From NCBI RefSeq assembly GCF_019097595.1, contig NC_080720.1, positions 14,713,352 through 14,777,351 of the forward strand: a stretch of 64,000 bases of DNA, written 5' to 3'. Position 1 is the first letter of the stretch. Each line of letters starts with the position of its first letter. Origin of the DNA: Hemibagrus wyckioides (lineage: Eukaryota > Chordata > Actinopteri > Siluriformes > Bagridae). A model generated the notes under the pieces. The model did not search any database. It had not been told where the DNA came from and worked only from the letters and a program-made list of their open reading frames with translations. This document shows, one piece after another, positions 48,199-60,627 of this stretch. The translations under genes were made by a program, and so were the position numbers.

Positions 48199-48957
48199 GT
48201 ACCATGTTGTTATAGACAGCACTCTCTACTGGAATGGAGGGCTGACTGTGGCACGCAGGCTGTTTATCCTCTGTTTCTTCTTGTTGCGCTCGCTAGCTCC
48301 CTCCCTCTGTGCCTTCCTGTAACTCACGCCTCCTTCTTCTCCTGGCAGTTACGATGCAGATTGTAAGGGTGGCGGTTCACACACGAAAACCAATAGGCAC
48401 ACGGAAATCACTATTTTTTGTTTGTTCTTTACCTTTTGGGGGTTTGTTTTACAATGAAACAGGATTAGTTGTGTTTATATGATATTTGTGCCACCCCGTA
48501 CTGCATCCTGAGCCGTTCCAGCAACCGCTCCGAGACTCAGGACGACAGTGTCGTCTCCATGGCGATCCTGTCGTTCCTTCCTAATCTGTGATTGTCTTGC
48601 TTTTCTCACCCCTCTGCTCCTCTCGCCACTGCTTTCTGTCCTAGGGGAAGAAGGAATACCCGTATTCGCCACCAGGTACATTAGCGCAGAGCAAAAAAGA
48701 AAAAAAAAAGTGTCATTTTGGTTTCTTATGTTAATGATGAACAAATGAAGATGATGAAAATGATCTCACTTGTCTAATCAGAAGTGAGTTCAGTGGGCTG
48801 TGTATTTTTGGTTCATTCTATTTCGTGTCAGCAACAGAAAGGTAAAACGAATCATGAATAGATATTTGATTATTGTTTCAAAATCCAGCAAAATAAAATA
48901 AAAATGTCGCCTATAAAGCTGTAAATCAAGGCCAGACTATATGGCAGACCCATCTAC

Positions 48958-49200
48958 TTATGGTGGTAGCTCAACCGATTAAGGCTTTGAGTTGTTGATC
49001 GGAAGATCAGGGTGCCCCAGCACCACCAAGCTGCCACCACAGAGCCCTTGAGCAAGGCCCCCAACCCCTCAATGCTCCAGGGGTGCTGCATGATGGCTGA
49101 CCCTGTGCACTGACCTCAACCCCAAGGGATGGGATATGCAAAGAAAGAATTTCACTGTGTTGTAATGTATATGCGACAAATAAAGGCTACTTACTTAACT
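48958..49200 (+). mobile_element. tRNA-like SINE (GCCCTTGAGCAAGG family)
   Basis: TGGTGGTAGCTCAACCGATT AAGGC (A box), TTGTTGATCGGAAGATCAGG, CCACCAAGCTGCCACCACAG AGCCC, GAGCAAGGCCCCCAACCCCTC, tail AAAGAAAGAATTTCACTGTG and GCGACAAATAAAGGC. Nearly complete. Confidence 0.8.
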
Positions 49201-49997
49201 TAACTTCTACTTACACTGTACTGGTGGTGGGAAGAGACCAAACATCCTCATTAGGATTACTTATTAGCCGATCACAAATACACAACATATGCTTGCTGAG
49301 AACAGAGTGATGACACAAGCGATTACTGGTGTCGCCTGTTACACAAAAATCTTACCCACAGCAATTGTTTTCAGATTGTTTTTCAGATGTTTGGTCTCTT
49401 CACATCCCCAGAAGAGCTAAATACATTATGTACCTTAATACATTTATCACCAGGGAGGTAGCTAAAACTGCCTGATCAGGGTACTTACCTCAGTTATAGC
49501 TTTAATTACACCTTTAATGCTAAACATGTGTTGAAGGCCATTTAAATGATATTCAAGACAGACTCTCCTAATAGTCCCTGATGAAAAGTCTTTTCTTTCG
49601 TCACAGTCATGTGGCATAATGTCAGATACTGACATCCATATCATCATTTCAACATACAGTTATAAAAGCATACCTAAAGATGTCATTGTCAGCCCTAGCT
49701 GTCAGAAAAGCGAACCCTTTTCTGTTTTAGTTATTGTTTCATTGAAACAATAATCAAACAACAATTCCTGATTTGTTTGTAATGTTTTGTTATGGACATG
49801 AAAGTAGAATGAACAGAAAGTTAATTGGAAAGAACATTTGTTGAGAACAGATGTGCCTAATGTGCTGTTCTTTTCTATAATTACTCTGCATGCTTCAAAC
49901 CCTAAAATTTAAATTCAGTCATATCATAGCTTCATATTCTGTACTTTAATATTTGAATGTATTTAAATAAAATGCCAAGCAACTAACAGAACACAAA

Positions 49998-50456
49998 GCC
50001 TCTTTGTATATATACATATATACATACACATATATCTACACATACACAGTATACATACATACACACACATACACATACACACACTGTATACATACATACA
50101 CACACATACACACACACACTGTATACATACATACACACACATACACATACACACACTGTATACATACATACACACACATACACATACACACACTGTATAC
50201 ATACATACACACACATACACATACACACACTGTATACATACATACACACACATACACACACACACTGTATACATACATACATACATACATACATACATAC
50301 ACACTGTATACATACATACATACATACACATACACACACTGTATACATACATACATATACACATACACTGTATACATACATACATACACATACACACACT
50401 GTATACATACATACATGCATACTGTATACATAAATACATACACATACACACACTGT

Positions 50457-50489
<33 letters not shown>

Positions 50490-50763
50490 TGCATACTGTA
50501 TACATAAATACATACACATACACACTGTATACATACATACACACACACACATACGCACACTGTATACATACATACATTCACACACACTGTATACATACAT
50601 ACATGCATACATACACACACACATGCATACTGTATACATAAATACATGCACATACACACACTGTATACATACATAAATATATACATACACTGTATACATA
50701 CATACACACACATACACATACATACACTGTATACATACATACATGCATACTGTATACATACAT

Positions 50764-50795
<32 letters not shown>

Positions 50796-50885
50796 TGTAT
50801 ACATACATACATACACACACACTCACACTCTATACACACATGCATAAACTCTATCCATGTATTCATACTGTATACATACATGCAA
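49998..50885 (+). repeat. CA/CATA minisatellite (~0.9 kb)
   Basis: Tandem units of about 35-38 bases in the left part, each CACACACTGTATACATACATA followed by a variable CA block. Unit length becomes irregular to the right, with CATA runs and CATGCATAC inserts. The palindrome TGTATACA recurs once per unit. Confidence 0.95.
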
Positions 50886-50897
50886 ATATATAAAATG

Positions 50898-51824
50898 GAT
50901 ATAAAAGTCTAAAGACCCCTGTTACAATGACAGGTTCTTGTGATGTAATAAATCCCACCAAGGTAAACAGGGTCAGATCTTTTTCCATCTTTAATGTGAT
51001 ATCACTACCAACAGGCGAAAATCCAATAGAATCGCTTAAAAAAACTAAGAAGAAAAACAGTTACAATAACCTAGTTGTTCAAGTGTGTATACACAGTTGT
51101 AAAGTAGCATGAGAGTGTGCTCAGAATTCTCATTTCTCACTCTCATGTAAACTCATGTTCATAAGTAAGTATAACACCCGTCATCAGTAACGTGATTCTG
51201 ATTAACCTCAGCTTTTTTCTGTAGGAATTCTGTAGAACATATGCAGGATCTCATAGAAAAGCATCAATCAGGAGAGGGCTTCAAAAGAATTTTCATAACA
51301 TTAGACATACCATGGAAAACCGTGAAGGCCATCAACAAGCCCACCTAAACAAAACAAGCAATGGTTAGTCCTAAACATGTGGCACAATTTATTACAGTCT
51401 AATGAGACCAAGGTAGAGTGTTTCGAGCATAATTTTAATATACATTTTTGGCACAAACCCAAAACATCTCATCACCCAAAGAACACCACATCCTACATGG
51501 GTCAGTTTATTTTTATCACTAAACCTACAGGCCTCTGTTAGACAGCTGAGGATGAAGGGGAAAAAAATCTTCTAAAACAAGACCGAAGTAAAAATCCAAG
51601 GCTGGAGATCTGGAGTACTTTTTCAGGAAAGATTCAAGATTCCAAAAAAGAAACATCCCAAAAGCTAACAAACTTCTCTTTCATAAAAGTTTATATTTCT
51701 TTTCTAAAAAATTTTTTGTTTGTCGTTATGTCACATTAAAGATGGAAAAAATCTGACCTGACATTTTTTCTTGGTTTTATTGTTATTTCGCAAAAATCAC
51801 ATGGGTGTGTAGACTTCTGATATC
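50898..51824 (+). mobile_element. Tc1/mariner relic with long inverted ends
   Basis: The ends GATATAAAAGTCTAAAGACCC and, inverted, GATATCAGAAGTCTACACACCC pair over ~100 bp. This includes TTTTTCCATCTTTAATGTGA at 50981-51000 against its complement near 51731-51750. Internal SNETKVE (from CTAATGAGACCAAGGTAGAG) is a remnant of the WSDETKVE catalytic block. At ~927 bp it is heavily deleted. Confidence 0.82.
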
Positions 51825-51947
51825 TACTCTATTTCTATTCTATAACTATTAAGCAACTACTTTCTTATAAGTGAAGACTTACCATCATTAAACATGTCAT
51901 GTAATAATGTGTTCATTGTTTTGTTTTGTTTTTATCTCCGTTCTCAG

Positions 51948-52008
51948 GATTCAGGTCAGCCCATTCCTCTTGTAGTGGAAAGCTGTATTCGATACATCAA
52001 TCTCTATG
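51948..52008 (+). CDS. srgap3: srgap3 exon K (RhoGAP domain start)
   Basis: 61 nt: 20 codons plus one base, DSGQPIPLVVESCIRYINLY and a split Gly, between TCTCAG and GTAAGC. IPLVVESCIRYI is the first conserved helix of RhoGAP domains, which stimulate GTP hydrolysis by Rho-family GTPases; srGAP3 acts mainly on Rac1. Confidence 0.95.
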
Positions 52009-53176
52009 GTAAGCAGTCCAGATTTAGGTTTGTTTTGCACGCCTTAGAAGCTCTTATTGACTGTAAGTGAGTACTGATTTATTAATATAAACACAACTCC
52101 TTCTTATCATTCATGCAGAGTGCTATGCACACTAAACGACAGGGTGGAGGATATGTAGATTTAGCACAGATGCTAATTTGAACACTCATCTGTGCAGATA
52201 CATCTGCTAAAAGTTTTGTGGTTGTTGAGAGCTTTGTAGGGCGACATTTCTCCCAGTGTGCCATCTGTTGGTAAGCAGGTGAGATAAAGTCAGTGGAATA
52301 TGGCTTTTCCAGTATTGGTATCTGCAGTGAAATTGATTAGATATTGCAGTGATATTGATTAGATACAGGAAGCCGTTGTGTAGTTATTGATTTTTCTTTC
52401 TGGAGTATAACATTTCTTAGAAAGGGTTTTGTCCACAAACGACCCAAACAGCAGCCATGTATCAGTAGAGTATTATGATTTATGTTCAAGTATTTTTTGA
52501 GATGCAGACAGCAGTGTTTCAGAGCATTCAGATTATACTGAAATGTTCAGTAGTCCCTCCAAGATTTATTGCCACTGCAAATTTCTGATGGCGCTGAAGC
52601 TGAATTTTTATTTGTTAGTAATCTGTGTCCTTTGGGTAATAAAAAGGCATGCAGTATTAAGTAAACTAGAAGCCGTATTATGGGCTGAGAGCTGGGCAGC
52701 AGTAAAGCATTTACTGCATGTCTTCTAAGATGCAAATGAAGTTCAGCTGAGCTCTCTGCATGTGTGTACTGGTTTCTCTTTCCAGGACATGTCAACACAT
52801 ACAACCATGAGCAGATCACCAGTCTCCATGTTTCATTCCAAACTCCTCTCTCTTGTGACGTAGGCTTATGAATCAGATAACCATCCTCATTTCATTTCCT
52901 TTATCAGATTACATCGTTCATCTTCGCTGTGCTGTTGATCTACCTGACACATCATGTCTGCACTGGCCTAGTGGCATTCCATATCTAATGAAATCTCAGA
53001 AATTGATCAGAGGAGCTTTCATAGAAACCACATGTCCCTCAAAAACAAGAAAGAGCCTGCTTCATGGAGTGGAAAGACACCATATTGCATTTCCCTGCTT
53101 TGTGTTATGCAGGTTCAGATGGAAGGTGGCATGCCGTGAGTCTTTCTGGTGTCATATCTTTGGCTTTCTATTTCAG
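52009..53176 (+). other. srgap3: srgap3 intron K-L
   Basis: No recognised repeat or RNA gene. A 174-codon open frame runs from 52868 through exon L in the wrong frame and is not supported as coding. Confidence 0.65.
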
Positions 53177-53254
53177 GTCTGCAGCAACAAGGCATATTTC
53201 GAGTTCCTGGATCTCAGGTTGAAGTCAACGATATTAAAAATTCATTTGAGAGAG
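53177..53254 (+). CDS. srgap3: srgap3 exon L (RhoGAP arginine finger)
   Basis: 78 nt between TTTCAG and GTGGGT, reading G|LQQQGIFRVPGSQVEVND to SFER plus a split Gly. GIFRVPGS holds the catalytic arginine finger. By my exon counting this Arg is residue 542 in human numbering, the position usually mutated to make GAP-dead srGAP3. The catalytic residue is intact, so the product should be GAP-active. Confidence 0.96.
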
Positions 53255-53399
53255 GTGGGTGTGCAGGACAATTGGTTTTCTCTCTTTAACTCACTAGGTG
53301 ATGTCAGAAAAAGTTATGTTTTCTTAACAAACGGTATCAGTACACCAATATTGTATAGTTTGGTGCAAGGCTCTCAAATCGTTGAAAAGTGAACAGTCA

Positions 53400-53912
53400 C
53401 TTCCAGAAATTGAAGTGTTGAAAGCAGGAGAAAGCATGCACCTCGCTTATCTGGGGAAGAGATGACACCAGGATGCACTATGGGAAAAGGCAAGCTGGCC
53501 GAGGCAGTGTGATCCTCTGGGAAATGTTCTGCTGGGAAACCTTGGCTCCTGGTATTCATGTGGATGTTACTTTGACACATACCCGCTACTTAAACACTAT
53601 TGTAGACCAAGTACATCAGGTGATCCCTTTCAGCAGGATAAAGCACCCTGCCACAGAAACAAGACAAAGAGTTTAAGGTGTTGATCTGGCCTACAAATTC
53701 CCCAAATCTCAGTCTGATCGATGTGCTGAACAAAAAAGTCTAATCCATGGAGGCCCTGTGTTGCAACCTACAGGACTTAAAGGATCTGCTGCTAATATCT
53801 TGGATCCAGACACCATAGCAAACCTTCAGAGAGCTTGTGAACTCCATGTCTTGACAAATAAGAGCAACACAAGGTGGTTTTAATGTTTTGGCTGATTGGT
53901 GTATTCATGTTC
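53400..53912 (+). mobile_element. Tc1-like relic, 3' half
   Basis: It contains fragments like GRGSVILWEMFCWETLAPGI and a degraded DxAPCH-type block, then the right terminus GGTGGTTTTAATGTTTTGGC TGATTGGTGTA typical of a Tc1 family. The 5' part is missing. It lies inside the 761-nt intron between exons L and M and makes up two thirds of it. Confidence 0.82.
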
Positions 53913-54015
53913 ATGCAACATAAATGGATAAACCTAAGGAAATTGTTGTTGAGCAAATTCTATACTAGTACAGCCTCGTGAACTATGAACACACTAAAGT
54001 CTTTTCCTCTTTTAG

Positions 54016-54150
54016 GCGAAGACCCACTTATTGATGACCAGAGTGATCATGATATAAACTCAGTGGCCGGGGTTCTGAAGTTGTACTTCAGGGGCTTGGA
54101 GAACCCTCTCTTCCCGAAGGAACGCTTCCTGGATTTCATCTCCACCATTA
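54016..54150 (+). CDS. srgap3: srgap3 exon M (RhoGAP domain)
   Basis: 135 nt between TTTTAG and GTGAGT, reading GEDPLIDDQSDHDINSVAGV to FLDFISTI plus one base of a split Lys. It carries the RhoGAP block VLKLYFRGLENPLFP, containing the conserved Lys and Arg of the fold and the loop that contacts the GTPase. It is separated from exon N by the shortest intron here, 197 nt. Confidence 0.96.
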
Positions 54151-54347
54151 GTGAGTTCTCCTGTGTGCCACATGCCTGCTTGTCTTCATTCAGTGTTCAT
54201 TTTTGCTAATTTACCTGAATGATGAAAAGAAATAGACTTCGCCAAATAAATCCTCATGGCTTAGAGTAACTTGGCAACAGTCGATAAAGTGATTCAGTAA
54301 GGCAGATGTGATGTCTGAAAATGGTTTACTTGTGGGTTTTGTTTCAG

Positions 54348-54453
54348 AGCTCGAGTCATCTGCTGAAAGAGTCCATCATCTTCAGCAGATCATAGTCACT
54401 CTTCCGCGTACCATCATCATCGTCATGAGATACCTGTTTGCGTTTCTCAATCA
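54348..54453 (+). CDS. srgap3: srgap3 exon N (RhoGAP domain)
   Basis: 106 nt between TTTCAG and GTGAGT, encoding KLESSAERVHHLQQIIVTLP to RYLFAFLN, with two bases of a His codon carried to the next exon. LP..IIIVMRYLFAFLNHL is the conserved RhoGAP helix. It was identified from reading phase and homology, since it is nearly hidden among short open frames. Confidence 0.94.
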
Positions 54454-56304
54454 GTGAGTCTGCGGGTTTCACTTTCTTCAAATGACTGTATGATTTCAGT
54501 AGGAGAGTGTGTCTGTGATTAGTTTCACACATGTCTCTGTGCCTGTGTTGTATGTGCAGGACTCATAGTAAATCAGCAGGTGTATGAATAACTGCAGTCA
54601 AACACACAGGCATTCATTATATTCCTATGAGTTATTGAACAGCCTCTACTGTTTATGTCCTATTCATTGCCATGTCTGACTGTCTACAGTACTTGAGAAG
54701 TTATTTATGCCAGTGCAAAGCCATTGCTCTCTGCTGTACTATACCTGTCTTGTTTTATTATACTATTATTAATGATTCTGCTGCACCCTTTCCCCTGCAG
54801 AACAGAAAATTCAGTTTTGCATCCTGAAGTTTTATCTGAACAGCTTCTTTATTTATGCGCTTTTTCACTGTGCTGGGCCTGCAGTGTTTTCAGCTTACCT
54901 ACACTTAAGCCTCCATTTTCAGGAGTGTTTAGTTACAGTGGTGTCTGGATGCAGTATAATGTCACTGTGGAACTGAGTTGAGCGAATCCAATTGGTGGTA
55001 GACACCTCGAATGCCAGAAAATGGAAAGATACGTCAATACATCTTGCCTCATCAGGCCACTGTGGGTCTTTGAATCATGACTTGCACCTTACCTTACTTT
55101 TCATACATCTAGAGTGAGTGAGTGAGCTTGCGATTTCTGTACAGTGGTGCAATAAATCCAGACAAAATTATCACCTGGAAATTGGGGCTAAGTGTGTGCT
55201 ATTAGCTTGTCTGTCAGAGGAAATGTACTAGCACGGTCGATGTAATAAGAACATGACAGATGATGTTAGAAGGACAGCTTTGTAAATCATAAACATCTGT
55301 GCAGGTCAGGAGGATAAATGTTTCAGTTCACAAGCACACAGTTTTCTTCTGTAGTTACTTATGAAATCCCTCTAGTGTTGTGGTGTGTTATGTGACAGAA
55401 ACTGAAAAAAGTCCATGTTTACTTTGAGCAGTTTTGACTAGCTTGGTATAGTATAACCACAAAACCTTCCATTTGCAACACTAGTCTCTTCTTATATAGA
55501 AATACAGCTTGATTACAGATACTTCAAGAGTCAAGATTTTTGTTTGTCACATACACAGTAAAATATGCATACAAGTTGCAGTGAAATGAAAATGCCGACC
55601 ACTTCTCCTTTAAATGTGCATATAAATAGACTAGATTTAAGATGTTAATATAGAATAAATAGAAATAGTAAGACATAAGAAGAAGTAGTTGAGTGCAAGG
55701 TGTGTGCAAAAGAGAGATTGATAGTAGATCAATAAAAATTATATAAGAGCACGCCTAAACAGAAAGGCCTTACTTTCACCAATGAATTCAGGAAAGCATT
55801 CTACAAAAATTTGTTTTACATATTGACCGGCTCAACAACCACCCTTAGATTTGCTTAACAAACGAATACATAGGTTTTCTGTTATTTACTCAGGACAGAA
55901 AATCATCTTGCCTATGGAAGTTGGACATATGCAGGTCCAGTAGATAGAGATTGGGTTTTGAAAAGGAGTATCCCTTTAAATGCCTTCACTTAATTTCTTT
56001 GCATTTGCCTTTAAATAAAAAGATACTAGTTGACTTATACCCAGATACGTCAAATGACTCGTATATGTATTAAATATACACAATTATAGTTAAAATTACA
56101 CTTTTATGGTCATAAATTCCCAGCCATCACATTTTTTTTGCAATAAAATTTCCCAACTTTCAGTTTAACTGATGCTTCAAACCTTGTACCAAGGTTATAG
56201 CATGCTACTACTAGAGCTTTCCAGATACCCCATATGACCAGAAACTTATTTATAGGCCTATTTATCTGCGTCTGTCTGTTCTCTCACCCCATCACCACCA
56301 CCAG
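54454..56304 (+). other. srgap3: srgap3 intron N-O
   Basis: Mostly unrecognised sequence. 55530-55720 begins with a TTTGTCACATACACAG-type dispersed repeat like the one near 16400. Confidence 0.65.
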
Positions 56305-56532
56305 TCTGTCGCAGTACAGTGATGAGAATATGATGGATCCCTACAACCTGGCCATCTGCTTCGGCCCAACTCTGATGCCCATCCCGGACGGCCAGGACCC
56401 TGTGGCCTGTCAGGCCCATGTGAACGAAGTCATCAAGACCATCATCATCCACAGTGAGGTCATCTTCCCAAGCCACCGGGAACTTGAGGGCCCTGTATAT
56501 GAGAAGTGCATGACTGGAGGAGAGGAGTACTG
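56305..56532 (+). CDS. srgap3: srgap3 exon O (RhoGAP C-terminal part)
   Basis: 228 nt between CACCAG and GTAAGA, encoding HLSQYSDENMMDPYNLAICF to TGGEEYW/C with a split final codon. NMMDPYNLAICFGPTL is a diagnostic RhoGAP motif whose Asn helps stabilise the transition state. PSHRELEGPVYEKCMTGGEEY follows as the srGAP3 post-GAP segment. About residues 640-715. The exon has a higher GC content than its introns. Confidence 0.96.
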
Positions 56533-56642
56533 GTAAGAACTGGACCTTAAGTGATTTAGCATGGTTGCTGAGGGTGTCTTAGTTTAATGTGTCATGATAA
56601 ATTTTGTATCTTGCACCTGTGACAAGAGATATTTGTTTCAAT

Positions 56643-56935
56643 TTGTTTAGACATGTTGGCTTAGTGGCTAGCGTGTTTGCCTCGCACCCCTGTGTGTGTG
56701 TGCATGTGGAGTTTGTATGTTCTCCTTGTGCCTCAGAGGTGCCTCTGGATACTCCAGTTTCCTTCCCTAGCCCAAAGACATGTATTGTAAGCTGATTAAC
56801 ATCTCTAAAATTGTCTGTAGTGTGTGAATGCTTCTGCAATTCTTCCCTGAGATGGCTTGTACCCCGGTCCCCTGATATAGACTCCAGGTTCCCTGCAACC
56901 CTGTATAAGATAAGCAGCACAGTAAATGGATGGAT
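56643..56935 (+). mobile_element. tRNA-derived SINE (GCACATTTGCCTCA family)
   Basis: TGTTGGCTTAGTGGCTAGCG TGTTTGCCTCGCACC has a good A box (TGGCTTAGTGG). CAAAGACATGTATTGTAAGC, ATAGACTCCAGGTTCCCTGC and GATAAGCAG...ATGGATGGAT follow. It begins about 110 bases after exon O's donor. Confidence 0.82.
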
Positions 56936-57676
56936 TTTTCATTTCATACGTATGCATAAACATAATGTAATGCACCTTGATGCCCTGTCTATAGTAAACT
57001 AAAACTAAGCAAAATCAAAAAGCCCATCAGCATAAACTTTCTTGAAGTTAAACAAATCAAAAGGAAAAAAGACAGTAGCAAACACATTGAATTTTTAATT
57101 AATATACATGTTGGAACATTCATAAATATGCAAATAGGATGTACCACATTAGAATTATTATTAGAAGACAATATGAATACACACAGTCAGCCGCTCCACC
57201 AGAGTTCTTATATATTTGTGCGTACCATTTATTGTGTATTTACACATTTAACTAGTATCTAGACTACTAGATTACTTTTAACTACTATCTAGACTTTAAC
57301 TAGTAAATTACAAATGTAATCTTTGTCTGTCTTGTAAATAGGAAATATACAGTCAACAGGTTCTGTGCCACAAACTAGTCTACATGCAGTACACAAATAC
57401 CGCACTTTATCTTTAATATGCTTTACAGCATGGGAGCTGAACATGAGGCTAATTTGTGCTTGATGGATGCACACTGGCTCGCACACTAGCACTTGGATTG
57501 CTGTGATGGTGACAGGTATCTATTTGCAGCATTGTGTGCATGTTAAACATCCAGCCACTTTTTGTTAAGAGGAATCACACATCCCCAGTGACGCAAATAC
57601 TGCTGCTTTTATCTTTAGTGTTTTTTCTATTGCAGTAGAATAATTATTTGCTGTCTGATGTTTTACTTCTGATACA

Positions 57677-59790
57677 TTTACATTTACATTTTTGGCATTT
57701 GGAAGACCCACTTATCCAGATCGACGTACAAAAGTGCTTTAAGTCTCTATCAATGAATATATTAATATTATATTATATTAGGATTTTGGGTTGATGTGTT
57801 TTTTGTTTTTTTTAACGTAACAAAAACATCACATAAAAACAGGAAAAAATAAGAGCTAGTTTAAATGTTTCAGGAAAAGGTAGGTCTTCAGTCGTCTTTG
57901 GAGACAGTCAGTGACTCGGCTGTATGGACATCTAAGGGAAGTTCGTTCCACCACCTCGGTACCACAACAGAGAAGAGTCTAGATGTATACTGACCTTTAA
58001 CCCTGAGAGATGGTGGGACCAGTTGAGCAATGCTAGTGGATCTGAGGGAACGAGGTGCAATGAGAAGAGTAATAAGATCTTTGAGGTAAGATGATGCTGG
58101 TCCATTCTTGGCTTTGTAGGCTAAGGCTTTGTAGATGCGTTCAGCTACCGGAATCCAGTGGAAGAAGCGCAGCAATAGGGTGGTGTGGGAGGACTTAGGC
58201 AGGTTGAAAACAAGTCGCGCAGCTGCATTTTGGATCATTTGCAGTGGACCAGTTGCATTCAGAGGAAGACCTGCCAGTAAAGAGTTGCAGTAGTCCAGTC
58301 TTGAAATGACCAGAGACTGAACAAGCACTTGAGTAGCCTGTGTGGATAGAAATGGTCAAATCCTTCTGATGTTGTACAGAAGAAACCGACATGAGCGTGT
58401 CACATTAGCAACATGGGAGGAAAAGGACAGTTGATTGTCCATGGTTACCCCAAGGTTTCGAGCAGTGGCTGAAGAGAGGATTATGAAGTTGTTCAGAGAT
58501 AATGCAAGATCCTGGGCTGGGGATGAATCACCTGGGATGACCAGCAGTTCAGTTTTGCTGGGATTGAATTTCAGCTGATGATCTGTCATCCAAGCAGAAG
58601 CCATGGTATCCGAGGGAGGGAAGGAGAAGATAAGTTGGGTGTCGTCAGCATAGCAGTGTTTTGAAAAGCCATGTGAGGATAAAACTTTGCCAAGAGAGTG
58701 AGTGTAGAGGGAGAAAAGGAGATGACCAAGTACTGAGGCTTGTGGGACACCAGTAGAGAGTCTGCGTGGAGCGTCAATCCCTTCCATGTTACCTTATATG
58801 AGCAACCATCCAGCTAGACTGGTTGGGATCATGGAGGTTATTCTGCAGGAGATAGGCAGACAGCTGATTATAAAAAATGCGTTCGAGAATTTTTGAAATA
58901 AGGAAGAGAAGTGATACCGGTTTGTAGTTATTGATGTCAGAGGGATCCAGAGCAGGTTTCTTCAGTATGGGGATAACCCTTGCTTCCTTAAAGGCAGTTG
59001 GTACCTCACCAGATGTTATGGATCCATTGATGACTGTGGTGATGAAGGGCAGGAGGTCAGGCGAGATGGTCTGGAGCATAGTGGAAGGGAAGGATCCAGT
59101 GGGCAGGTGGTAGGATTGCAGGATGGATGATTTGCAAAACCTCTTCTGCTACTATGGTTGAAAGATGCTTCGATGAAGGAGTAGCTGAACCCTGACTGTG
59201 TAATGTAGATGAAGTTGGGGCAGGTGTGAAGGTCTGGCAGATCTTCTCAATCTTCTCTGTGTAAAAAGTGGCGAAATCTGCTGCGGTCAGGGAGGATGGA
59301 GCAGGTGGAGTCAAAGGGGTTGAGTAGTGCAGAGAAGATGCACATCTGACAGCCAAGGAGCAGGACAAGAAGTCTTCCTGCATTTAGTGAACAGAGGGCA
59401 GAGAAGGTCCATGGTTGAGGAAGAAGAGGAGAGAATAGTGTCTTTAGCTGTGTCTAGGGGTAGGGAGGAAAAGGAGTCATGGTCAGGAAGAGATGAAAGA
59501 GTGCAGGAAGTTACAGAGGAAGGGGAGATAGAGTGAAGGTTTTGGCGGGTGAGAGAAGAATGCTGGGAGTTACGTTTAGGTAGGACAGGTAGAGTGATAG
59601 TGAAGGATACCAAGCGATGATCTGAGATGTGAAGTGGGGTAGCAGTCATGTCTGTAGCTGGGGAAGGACAGGTGAAGACCAAGTCCAGGATGTTTCCTCC
59701 CTTGTGTGTCGGAGGGCAGCTGTTGAATGACAAAGAGAACGAATTCAGAAGAGCCAGAGGGCCAGAACACTGATACACACCCTGCGGTAG
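57677..59790 (-). mobile_element. L2-clade LINE, longer decayed copy
   Basis: ~2.1 kb. In order on the minus strand: end of the APE endonuclease (ILDLVFTCPSPA, HISDHRLVSF), reverse transcriptase start (PTAFKEARVIPILKKP, NNYKPVSLL), a deletion near 58790, the catalytic box [26 protein letters not shown], and the RLDYCNSLLAGLP C-terminal region. The 3' end GGATAAG..CCAAATGCCAAAAATGTAAA is near 57685-57740. Several frameshifts; inactive. Confidence 0.92.
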
Positions 59791-60598
59791 TAAACTGACT
59801 GAATTTTATGTTCCAAATGAAATGGTGATTTTATTAGCTTGTGTTATGAAAATACTCATGAAACCCTAATGGCAGTAAAGGTGAAACTTAAGCTCTTTTC
59901 ACATAGTGCTAGTGAGCAAGTGCTCAGTGAGCAGCGATGTAAGTCAGACAGCAGGGCAAATCGAATTTATTATATAAATCTGATCTTTAGACTGACGTCT
60001 GCATTGCGAATGACAAGTAACCGAATCTGACCTGTTTGAAGTCTGTAGTGTACGGGTAATGCAAGTCTGAGAGGATACAAATGCAGCATAAGCAGTTTAA
60101 ATGAGGGAAAGACAAACTGATCTGAAATGTGAGGGAAAAAAAATATACGATCAAAAACAGGCACACAGTATTTAGAAGATAAGGCAAAACACAGGAATCA
60201 GGAAATATTAGGCAAAAAGCCGGACAAACTTAGAGGACAGACATCATGGACAGAGTGTAATTGAGTGTATACTTCACATCCGGCTAGAAACTGAATGTGG
60301 CATATAAAGAGTCAGTAAGTGTCAGGATGTGTGATTTGGAACACCTTACATGGAATCAGAAATCCGTTCACTGTGAAAGAGGAAGTGGAAGTGTGTTATG
60401 GGATGTGGAGTCGGGTGCGGCAATGTTTGTAGGCCAAACATACATTGGGAGAGTCACAGAGTTCACAGATTCAGTACTGTTGAAAGTGTAACCTGGAAAC
60501 ATACAGATTTTTGCCTTTCAGTGTGTGGATATTTTAAAAATAGAAATCAATTTTTATTTAATATTGCAAATTTCTTTATACTGACATCTGTGTTTCTC

Positions 60599-60625
60599 TG
60601 TGTGTGTGTGTGTGTGTGTGTGTGT
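60599..60625 (+). repeat. TG microsatellite at exon P acceptor
   Basis: About 13 uninterrupted TG units running directly into the AG of exon P's 3' splice site, taking the place of the polypyrimidine tract. Upstream TCTGTGTTTCTC supplies a short weak pyrimidine stretch. Confidence 0.95.
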
Positions 60626-60627
60626 AG

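Larger units (their letters stand above)
48199..51947 (+). other. srgap3: srgap3 intron J-K
   Basis: It contains a SINE (48958-49200), a ~0.9 kb CA/CATA minisatellite and a Tc1/mariner relic with long inverted ends. 48200-48950 and 49200-49990 show nothing recognised. Confidence 0.7.

Noticed and set aside
49963..50881. Long Cys/Val/Tyr-rich minus-strand open frames (204-281 codons)
   Set aside because: They are translations of the CA/CATA minisatellite, open in several frames at once.
52868..53392. 174-codon plus-strand open frame overlapping exon L
   Set aside because: It reads exon L in the wrong frame; its upstream part has no recognisable domain and the true exon is fixed by splice sites and RhoGAP homology.
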